DNA of 64,000 nt from Sympetrum striolatum (Eukaryota > Arthropoda > Insecta > Odonata > Libellulidae), in the NCBI GenBank assembly GCA_947579665.1, contig OX388349.1, forward strand, positions 28,118,459 through 28,182,458, given 5' to 3'. The position numbers and the translations under genes are program-made. The notes under the pieces were generated by a model that was not told where the DNA came from, did no database searches, and was given only the letters and a program-made list of their open reading frames with translations. Below are positions 27,401-39,400 of this stretch, one piece after another (the stretch's first letter is position 1; every line of letters begins with the position of its first letter).

Positions 27401-30400
27401 TAAAAGAAGCTTACATTGCTGGTAACTTTTCACAATTTATTTTACTATAGAGATATTTTGTTTACTGGTGAGGGCTCTATTTTGGCTTAAATTCATTTTT
27501 TCAATGATGGATTCAGTCACACCCTTGCTCTGTTCACAGATTTTGAGAAACTTAGTTCAATGGTAAAATAATGCTTGAATCTCTACAGAAATTAATTCAA
27601 GTAGAGTGTTCCTATTTGATGGTTATTGCCCTTCATCCGGGCACGCCGCACACCTCCAGGCAAAAATTGCATGCACTTATATGAATGTGACGGTAAACTA
27701 CCGTCCACGCACCTGGATGAAGGTTAATGAAAGCATTAATGGTGAAGTAAAAGATATTATAAAAATCCAAGACAAATTTTGCAAAATTTGGACCAGATGG
27801 CCTATTTTCTTAGGCGCTTATTTGATAATAATTGGTGAAGTCTTAGTGCAAGTAAAATGATCAGCAAAAAATCGGAAGTATCATTGAATAAATACAGCAC
27901 TTTTTCTTTAACACTAGAAGGTCCGATAGCGGTCAATTGACCGTTCGCAACTTTCTTATCGTCCTCACTCAAAAAGTAATTTTTGTGCGGATCTGATTTT
28001 TTTTTTTTTTTTTACTTTTAATATTCTAGGGGCATAAGCCACTGTGTGAAATATTTTGTAAAATTAACAAGTACTTTTGGCGCAACAAGCGGGTCTAACT
28101 ACAAGGTCCGCGAGCGGTCAATAGACCGCTATTGCATTTTAAGCGATTCTGTTGACATCGGGCACGTTTTCTGCCTAATATGGGTCCTAATATCTAGTAT
28201 TGCATTTCATTAAGTTTTTTCGGAGACCATTCTTCCGGGTTTTATCTATCTAATATCTATCATAATCTAATAATATCCATCATATCTTCCGGGTTTTATT
28301 TATCTAATATCTATCATAATAAACGATCATAATCATGGGTTTTATACTCAAAAAATCGTTTTTCCTTCATTTCTTGCTGATTGAGGACCATAACTGTTGA
28401 AGCTTTGTTTCAAGTCCCCGAATAAAATCCCCCACCCCACCACTCGCTACCACGGCAGTGTGAAGTGCATATTCACACGCTTGGACCGATGCATGTCTGG
28501 ACATGCCTTAGTTGACCAATGATAGCACAGTTTGGACTCACATTTTGCTTGGCGATCATGCTGGCAGACGTGGTGAAATGAATGTTCTAAGAGAATCAGG
28601 GGGTGGCACTGGCTACGCCAAGCAGTACTTAGAGGAAAATTCTTACTGGAGCGCGTTGAAGCTTTTTCTGACGGAACTTATGCTAAGGCTTATAAAAGAT
28701 TATACTGAAAAAGAAGCTTGGCGAGTTCTAGGCGATGAATCGTGGTCACTGTCTTTAGAAGAGATCGAAGCATTTCTCTCTATTTTGTATGCACGTGGGG
28801 CTTGTGTAGCTCAATCAATCCATGTTAATGACCTGTTTCACACGCAATGGGGCAAGCCACTTTTTTCGGCGACAATGTGTAGAAATCGGTTCAAAGAAAT
28901 TATGAGATTTTTACGTTTTGATGACAGGGCCAGCCGTGTTGCCCGTAAACAAACCGACAAATTTTATTTGGTATCAGATCTTTGGAATAAGTTTGTTGAA
29001 AATTACTTAGCATGCTACAGACCTGGCGAAAATATTACTGTTGATGAGCAACTGTAACCGACAAAGTGCAGGTGCCCATTTTTACAATACATGGCAAATA
29101 AACCCGATAAGTTTGGGAATAAATTTTGGGCCGCTACTGATGAGAAAAACAGGTACGTGCTCAATATTAATCCCTATGTAGGCAAAGATGTGTCAAGGCC
29201 CAGTACAGAACGTGTCGGCAAAAGATTGTCAAAAAACTTGTTGAGCCTTACCTAAACAAGGGCAGAAACGTCACAATGGACAATTACTTTACCTCCTTGA
29301 ATCTTGCGAAAGAACTCAAAAAGAAAAAACTAGCCTTGTAGGGATGCTAAATCGAAATAGAAGAGAAGTACCTCCTACTTTGAAGATATGTGGTGATTCT
29401 CGTTTGAGCACTGTTATCTATAAGCACAAATAAATCACCTAGACCGGTTATCAATCTAAATCTAAAAAAAACGTCCTAGTTCTTAGTAGTATGCACCCCT
29501 GTGTACAAATTAACGGTGCGACGGGGAAAAAAAGCGAGAGACGGTACTTTTTTACAGTAGGAACAAATGCGGAGTCAATATGGTTGACCAAATGACTCGT
29601 AAATACAGCGTTTGGTCTGGTACACGGCGATGGCCTGTGCATGTTTTCTATAACATCCTAGATCTAGCCATGATTAATGCTCATTCATTGTGCAAGTTAG
29701 TCTTTAACTCTAATGTTTCACGTAAATCGTTCATTTTGGGAGTTTCAAAAGAAATGTCAAATGCAAATTTGCCATGTTCTCTATGACAGTACCTTTTCAC
29801 TAGAAAATCTTCTGTCGAGATGTTATTTTTACTTTGCTGTGTATGATGATTTTCACTTCTTAAAAACCAGTGATTTAAAACACTTTCATGTAATTATGTT
29901 ATAAAAGAAGATATATGTACATTTTTTTAATTAATGAAAAAAAAATCGAAAGAAAATGAAATTATATCCGACCAATTCCATTTTATGAACTGTAAAACCA
30001 CTCTAATCCGCCTAAAATCCAACTGTAACCGGGTTCAAGTGCCAAAATGTAGTAATAGAAAAGCTCATGACGTAGAAAAACAATAAAAAGGGGCATCTGA
30101 AAGCGCGAACACAGCGAAGTCCTTCTGATAACGCATAGCGGTCAATTGACCGCTCCCGGATCTTTTAGGTAGGCAACATACCCCGGACCTTCTAGTGTTA
30201 AGAGAACTTAAAGAACTTACTTCCATTTGAGAACCTTATGATTATATAGCCTTGATAATTTTTTCTGGGAATAATGATGAGATGACTTCTGTTAATGTGG
30301 AAAATGTAAGTAATGTATCTTTTTGCAGATGTTGCTAATGGTGCCCTAAATGGTGGTCCAGCCAGAGCCAGTTTGAATCTTGGTCGTGTGTCATCTCCAA

Positions 30401-33400
30401 CTCTGGACTCTGGTCCTTCTGCATTGCTAGCCAATGCCCATTCCTCCATGACTTCACTCAATGGTGCCTCATTCCAACCCATATCGTCATCCACATCTCC
30501 AATTCTCTCCCAAACTGGTAAGATGTTGTCAATATCAGCAGAGAATTTTTTCTAATTTTTATAGCTATCTTAATGTTTTTGAGATTATCAATTTTGAATT
30601 TTGAACTTACAAGTTCTACATTATCATTATGGCTCGTTTGTGTAATGAGTTAATTTTATGCTTCATAGATGAGATCCTTGTGGATGGTGGTACGGTCGGC
30701 TCTAGTGTGGCCGGTGGAGGAAGCAGTACTGGAAGTGGGGGTGCCTACCCACAGCCTCGCTCTGCTACCACCAAATTGGCTCCAATGCAGATCCGATGCA
30801 AATTTGGACAGTTAGGCCCCGGTAAGGGACAGTTCAATTCACCTCATGGTTTCTGCCTTGGCCTGGAAGAGGATATAATTGTGGCGGACACTAACAATCA
30901 CCGAATTCAGGTTAGTTATAAATTCTTTTACAAGCTCTACGACTTAGTTGTCCAACTGTATGCCCTCATACCAGAATATAGGACAAACCTATTATTGTGG
31001 ATTGATTGAAACCAATTATAGTAACTAATATAGCACCAAGAAATGTTTATGTTTAGAAAATTTTATATTCGTTAACATTAAATCATTCATTCGTCATCAT
31101 ATACTACTATGTAACTGATTAGTTTTTCTGTCTAATTTAAAGCTTGTGCCAAAAACGTAGTAAAGTAACTCAGGAATCATATATCATATCAGGAACTTTA
31201 TTATCTAGGAAATAACAGTAATCAACACTAATTTGAACTATGTCTACTTATTTGTTCTACAAGCATCCTTTTGTCATGTGGCGGTGTATAGTGTGTAGAT
31301 GCATCATGACTCAACTTCTGTAATTGCTTACTGTATTTCCCGGCCTATAAGACGCACCAGCGCATAAGACGCACCTTGATTTTTCAGGTAAGAATTTATT
31401 AAAAAAACTCATAATTGGGTACAAAAGGTTGAGTCCCGGAAACTCTTTATCGCGAGAGATGCAATGTATTAGCATAGGGTTGACATCTCCGTTAGCACAA
31501 TGTGTATAAGTTTTGCAGCAGCGCCACATGCAAGATTAAACTGAACATACTACATTGTATGCATTTCCAATTTATCTGGGAATTTTTTAAAGAAAGTTCT
31601 GTCATCGAAATATTGAAAATGTATTCCTTACTACTTAATCAAAAAAGTGTTATTATCGAAATATGTAATTAACTGAACTATTTTCAATGCCTGATACGGT
31701 AAAAAATTCTTAATGGTATGCATTTATCCCGGCGATTTGGCTTGCTAATTTTACGATGGAGTTATACCGTATACCATTGCCGCATAAGACGCAGACAGAT
31801 TTTAGAGCATATTATGGAGTAAAAAAAGTGCGTCTTATAGGCCGGGAAATACACATACACTTCTGCACATAGTTTGCAGAAAAACTTTTGAAGCTAGTTC
31901 TAGCATCTATTTTCCTTATCTAATAATAGATTGGCCTTCATAATTGAGGACACATAATATCAGCTACATCTCCTTATAGCATATTTTCTCTGAATATGTA
32001 AATAAATTATATCTTATAAAGATTCCCATCCTGCATCTGAAGTATGTGAGTAATGCTCACTGCTTTGACATTAAAATTCTTTACAAAGCATATAGCCTTT
32101 CATCATACTTTTTCACTTCATGAATATAGCATTTTTCAGCAGTCTTATACACCTGCGTTCAAACTTATTTTGCCTGTAAAAAAAGCCAAGCAGGAGAAAT
32201 GTAAAATTTTGGTGGTAGATAGGGAGGTAGGTAGCTGTTCCCGCAGTATGTGGCACTATCTACCACCTGAATTTTACATTTGTCCTGCTCAGCATCTTCA
32301 CTGGAAAAAATAAGTTAAGGAACTTTTTGAATGCCAAAATTACATGAATAAACCAGGTTATGTTTGACAGCTTCTTATGATTTTTTTCTCATCTTATTCA
32401 GTCAAGTCTCTCTTTTATCAATAATTTGCTATTTTTGCAGGTGTTTGAGAAGAGCGGCACTTTCAAATTCCAGTTTGGAATTCCTGGAAAGGAAGAAGGT
32501 CAACTATGGTATCCTCGCAAAGTTGCTGTTATGAGGAACTCTGGGAAGTTTGTTGTCTGTGACCGGGGCAACGAGAGATCCCGCATGCAGATATTTACCA
32601 AAAATGGTCACTTTATCAAAAAGATCGCCATAAGGTACTTTACCATAGAAACTTGACATGAAATTTATTGACTAACCTGAGAGAAACCATCCTTTTACTA
32701 TATTACTTGTTATGAAGGCAGTAATTAGTAATTCTGCTATTTCTTTTAAATTAGGCCAGTTTTGGGATTTTGTTTTCTGATTGATTTTATCAAAAATTCA
32801 ATTGTTCATATCTTTCACTAAGGATGATAGAAATTCTATATTTTGAACAAATTTTATATTTATATTTATTAATAATGCATCTTTCCTAGGAGGGTTTTAC
32901 CTATTTGGCTGTATGTCATTGCTGAACCACGTACCTATGTAGATTTTTCCTCACAGGGCATCTCATGATTAGTTGGACAGCTTTATCTGATACAGTAGAA
33001 GTCCATTGTAATGAATAGACATAGAGCAAGAGTTGCGTTATAGCGAGTGTTTTTTTTTTGCTGTTGTCCATCTCACAGCAAAAAGGATAGGTAGTATAAC
33101 AAGCGGTTCAGGTTCACAAAATGCTTCAGGGAGCTTTGATTAGAGACTTCTCATGAGTTTCACTCCCCCCTTTATCCCTCCATACATCCCATCCCCTCAT
33201 CTCTGGTGAAAACCCCTCTAGTCAGCAACGGAATTTTTAATTGAGTTCCTCACATTGGTATCCACCCATAGGGTTTGTTTTCATCTGAAGCTTGGCCCAA
33301 AATCATCTGATCCAGGAAGGGTGGGAATGTGAGAGATATATGAAGTTCTGATTTTGTTTCCCAGGGTAATTTCTCCCTGCAACAGAGTCATTTCTTAAGA

Positions 33401-36400
33401 AGGGTGTGAACAAAAAATTTCTCGAGGAAGCAGTTTTATATGAATTAGGATTATCTAATGATATACCGTATTTTCTTGAAAATAACGCACACCCTTTTGC
33501 TCACCATTCAGCTCAAAAATCAGGGTGCGTGTTAAAATCGATGGTGCGCTATATTCGGGCACAATACTACTTGTTCACATGTCTCGTAGCCAGATCCTAG
33601 GCTCACCCTGGTTCTATGTAACTCTTCAAAGGTTCCACCAATGTACTATTTATGTTTTCACCGTAAGAGCCGCCGAAGACTACAGAATAAAAAATTGGCT
33701 GGGAATCTGCTAGCCCTACATTTTTTAAATTCTAATTCTACATTGGTTAATTTATGCATGTAAGTAATATTGATGGTAAAATATAGTGATCAATATAATT
33801 GATTAATGTAATGTGCACACGTAAATATTAGTCAATTGATATACTTGTAATGGTTTTCGGTTGGTATATATGTAATATATGTTGGTCGATTGTTTTTAAA
33901 TGAAATGGCCTTAGTTAGCCTATCAAACTTTTTGTTTGACCAATTTTGAATTGGTTAACTTATACACTTATGTAGGACTTTTGGATGGAATAGATGACTA
34001 CCGGCATTTCGTTTACAGTTTATATGTGTATAAATATATGTATATAGCAACCTGTATGAGTATAGTAAAAATATATATGGTGCTGATAATGGCGTGGCCG
34101 CATGTCTTAAGTTGCCCTTTAGAGCGAATGATTTTTCAATTTCCGATGCTTGAATTTTGGGGCACTTTTACATTCAGCGGTGCATTATTGCCATTACTTT
34201 TTTACTATTATTGAGCTATAATTTTTTACAATTATTATTAGAGGACGCACTTTGGTTATTTTGTATGAATCAATGAATTGATATTTTTGACACAACATAC
34301 TTTTTTATGCATTCTGAAGCATTTGCATAAGGATTAAAATTCTTCAGTTCCATTTTGCCGCACTCGTTGGATTCAAGAGGATGGACATTTAGTATTAGAA
34401 ATTGTCTATAACGAGTACTTTTCCGATTTTTCTCTGCTCTCGTTATAACAGACTTCTACTGTATATGGTTACAATACGTTCTTGATTTCTAATATAAAGT
34501 ATATTTTCTGTTGAAAAAATCAGATATAGTTTTTTCTTAATATAAATGCTCTAAATTTATTTTAAAATGCATCTTTAACTGTCTGTTCATTGAAATGGTT
34601 TAATTTGCTTGAAATTCAATAATTTATCTAGATTTTTTTGCTTTAGAGTTTATACTTTAAGAATGACTGTGAATGGATTAAGTGCTGAATCAATACTTTT
34701 TTTATTCATATTAAATTCATTATTTACAAGGGCAAATTTAATTTAAGTCAGACAGTCATTTCATAGTTATCTTTATAGTATTTTAAATTTAGTAATTTAT
34801 TTTCGTATTTTGAAGAACAATGCTGAATTTTTTATATTTTTAACTTTTACAGTAAAATTCCTCCTGATTTATGATCTGAAATGCTGTGGTTATAAATGCA
34901 CAAATCAATTAAATCATTTTCATTTAACTTCCTTCCCTAGAATAGCCATATAACAATTATTCCATCTCTGACTTTTACTTGAGAAAATTACCATCTTTGT
35001 AATGAAAATTATGTTGCTTCACTGATGGAAGTTGGTGTGAAGAAGGTAGAATCAAATTTGGAGTATTGGAAGTAAATGAATTTGTTTACGTAGAGTGTCA
35101 GCAGTTAATAATTACAAAATTTAGATAAAAAGTTTAAAATCCTTCCATATCATTATAATTTGATTGTAAATCCTAGGTACATCGACATAGTGGCAGGACT
35201 GGCTGTAACTACACAAGGTCACATAGTGGCGGTTGATAGTGTATCACCAACAGTGTTTGTGATATCTGAAAGTGGGGAACTCTTGAGGTGGCTGGACTGC
35301 AGTGACTACATGAGAGAGCCCTCAGATATTGCAATCAGTGGTAAGAAATCGCTCTATATATTTGTTTAATTTTAAATATTGAAAATTCATGAAATGATTA
35401 GAATCAGTCTGCTCAACAATTGGAGAAAATTTTTCTGCTATCATTATTAAATTTACAATAATTATTAATTTAATTTGGGTATTGATAAGTTATATATTAA
35501 GTCATCTATGTTTAAATGTTGTATATTATATTTAAAAAATATATTAAGACCTTTCATGCATGAGGGGGGAGTTAACTAGTTTTTAATAAAGCATATTTAA
35601 TAATTCATTAATGCAATATTTATATCTGGTCACAACAAATGATCATTATAATAATTGAATATTAGTTAAGTATATTGAGTATAAGTAGTATGAGTTCTTT
35701 CCACGCAACAGTTTTTCAGAACCTCTCCCTTAATTTAAACGGGAGAAACCTGTTCTACTCATACTAATTATTTCTCATTCCTACTTTGACAATAGGACCA
35801 TGGCCCTAAATCACAGTATTTTGACTTCTTCATTTACGTATAAGGAAAAGGGATCCATATAATTCAAATACATACAGATTATACCTTGCAAAGTGAACAG
35901 TATCTCTATTTTTTTTATGAGCATTCTAAGATATTAGGTATAAACTTACTAACTCCCGCTAAACAAGAAAACTCAGATATATGAAAAATGCTATTGATCC
36001 CACCAAATTCATTAGTATGATTACCTTTTATACATGAAATTCTGCTTTATGAGAATTCTAGATTGATGAAGCAAAAGATTGGGCCTGTCTAATAATATTT
36101 GCTTCATAACACATTTTGCCAGAAATTAATTTTGCATCGTATTTCAGATTTTAAAAGTTGGGAGGGTCAGTCAGAGATATGGTAACAACAAGCCAATCAG
36201 AAAGATATATTTACACTTTGAATGAATATGGTGATTAATCAGTTAATTTGATAATTGGAAGTCAGATAGTCACATAATTTTGGCCATGTGGATTTAGTTT
36301 ATCTGAGATTTTACTGTAACACGAAATTATCATGTTCATTAATTTAGGCTGTTTTACTTTGTTGACAGGCAAGGAGTATTTTGTTTGTGACTTCAAGGGA

Positions 36401-39400
36401 CATTGTGTAGTGGTGTTCAATGAAGAAGGCCAGTTTCTGCGCAGAATAGGCTGTGAAAACATCACTAATTTCCCCAATGGCATTGACATATCAGATGCTG
36501 GGGATGTATTGGTTGGCGATTCTCATGGGAACAGATTCCATGTTGCTGTTTTCTCCCGTGTTGGGTCTCTGCTTTCTGAGTTTGAGTGCCCCTATGTTAA
36601 GGTTAGTTTTTCTTCAAATATTTATGATAATCGCTTAGTAAAAATGGTTCTCTTGCATTTAGTGACAGTTTTATAGATGTGAATATGGAAAAGCTTATTT
36701 TCTGAGAAATCTGGTGTGGAACCCAGGAACTGTGATGTGAATACATATAATGCCCTGGTAGAAATAAAACTAATAACGCAAAGTTGGAAGTCAATATCAT
36801 ACTAGGAAGGACCGTTAGGATAGGAATCCGTTATCCCCATTAGAAATGCATTGATGAATGTAAATGACTCTCTGGGATCAAACCATCAGTGAAACGTTAA
36901 ACAGCATATATAATATATATTCATATTTTTTATTCACATGCTGAGTTTAAAGTTTCTATGTTTTTTAAGAAGGGATTTTTTAAAAAATCTTTAAAATCTT
37001 CACAAGGGATTCTAAATATGGAATATTTACCCTGACCTAGCAAAGAACCAAGGATAATCGTCAAATATATCTTTGTGTTTTTCATCGGACACCCACGGCT
37101 TCCAGTGTTCCCTTGAATTTAATTTCTATACTTTGCTGGGAAGTGCCTCAAAAAAATTTTCCAAAATCCCCCCAATGTATCTTTATAGAGAAAATAGTGA
37201 CTTTGGGGCCTCCTGGCATCAAACCTATGTCACTGAGGTTCTAAGTCACTTTTTCTACTGGTTACACAATATGGCCAGTACGTCATAAAAATTTCAAGTC
37301 AGTGACACTTGTGGAACATGGTTAGAATTTTTATCCTCTATATAAATATACAGTGGTACCTCGAGATACGAGTTTAATTCGTTCCAGAACCGAGCTCGTA
37401 AGTCAATCGGCTCGTATCTCTAACGAATTTCTCCCATTTTAAATAACTGAATTCGATTTAATCCATTCTGGACTTATGAAAAATCCCCAAACCATTGTAA
37501 ATTATGAATAAAGATATGTTTTTAAATATCAAATAAACATTTATAATTAACAAATACATAACAAAATATGAAATAAAGAAATAAAAGAGTTATTTAGCAT
37601 AATAGTCTTACTTTGGAGACAGACGAGTGCAGCTAACAAAGGTGAACGGTGAGGAGGGGGGAAGGGATGCAGGCATTCTAGACACATACAAAAACGGCGC
37701 TTTTTTAGAACTTGAAACTATTTTTATAACTTTAAAACTAAAACTACACTTTCCTTATTTCAAATGAAAGAAAAAACTTAAAACAATGCACTTAACTTTA
37801 AACTTAAACTAAGCTTAACATTTATGTAAATTTAATTATCACTTGTTTTTGCCTTCTTGGCTGCACTTGGCTGGGAAACACGGCTTGTATCTCGGATTTG
37901 GGCTCATATCTTGAACGAAAATATGGCCCGAGCTCCGGCTCGTATCTCAAAAAACTTGTATGTTAGGCTGCTCGTATCTCGAGGTAACACTGTATAGATA
38001 TATACAGAGAAACGTCTATATTTAATAGATATATATATAAATATGTACGAGTAAAAGTTGCTTGCATACTGAAAGCATATGTTTAATGTACTATACATTG
38101 TAAAGACAAGAAAAAAAAAGTAAAAGAATTACCATCTATTACTTCTATTTGCGTGGCTGACCGTGGAATTTACACCTTCATGCTAAATTAATCATAAATA
38201 ATTTGAAATTCCAACTGTAAGTTTAACATAGTAGGGCTTCCTGGTGTCAAACTCAGGACCTTTTGCAAAATGTGAATACATATAAGGCCCTGTTAGAAAT
38301 AAAACTTATTTGATTCAAATTTTGAAGTTGATATCATACCAGGAAGGTCCAAAATTAAGAGTCCGTTATCCCCATCGGAAATGCTTAGGGTAATGCAAAT
38401 GGCTCTCTGGGATCGAACCAAGGATGATCAGGGAAACCTAAAACAGCGTATATAAAATCTATCTATGATCTTTAGACACATGCCAAGTTTAAAGTTTCTA
38501 TGTAATAGGGAGGGGTTAAAAAAATCTTAAAAATCGTATCAATTTCTAATTTTGGAGACCCCTGGTGTCGAACCCAGGACTTATTGGCAGATGTGAAAAC
38601 ACAATTATAACTTGGTAGGACTTGATATAATTTAATGCAAAGTTAGAAATCAATATCATATGGGGAAGTACCTAAAATAGGATTCCGGTATCCCCATTGA
38701 GGAAATTACTCTCTGGGATCAAACCTAGGACCATCAGTGAAATACTAAACAGCGTATATACAATTTATTCATATTCTCTATCCACATACTGAGTTTAATG
38801 TTTCCATGTTATCGGGAAGGGATTTTTTTTTAATCTTAAAAATCATCGCAATGCATTTTAAATGGGAGAATATTTGCCCTGACATCGAACCTAGGATAAT
38901 CATGGAAGATATCTTTGTGGTTTTCATCAGATATGCACGGCTTCCAGCTATTCCTCGCATTTCAACTCTATTTTGCTAGGAAGTGCCTCAAAAAAATTTT
39001 CAAAAATCCCTGCAATGAATCTTTACAGAGAAAATCGTGACTTTGGGACCTTCTGGCATCTGGCCATGGTAGAATTATCTAATGCCCTCTCATAAAGTCC
39101 TCTGATAACAGGGAGAACAGATATGTAAGAATAATACTGATGGTAATATTTTGTCTACTAACATTGTCATCAGATACCTCATGCATTGAACCTCAATGTT
39201 CAATGGTGGTATTTTCAATCCTTTCAATAGAAGTTAAATTTATCAGATTGTTTTGAAGCTAATGCTTACATGCTAATCAGTGTGATCTTAAATTTGTTGG
39301 TAACTCTCTGGTCTATGTAAGGTCCCTGAAAGCCGCCTTTCGACATTTGCACTTTGACTATTTTTCTAATCGATTGTTTTTGTGTATCATTCACAGAAAA

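Noticed and set aside
27606..27860. 84-codon frame in intron 8
   Set aside because: No plausible splice sites in phase with exons 8 and 9 and no known domain.
36873..38725. tRNA genes suggested by 'gggatcgaacc'-type T-arm motifs
   Set aside because: No acceptor stem, D-arm or anticodon arm can be placed around them. The motif is part of a ~165-bp tandem repeat.
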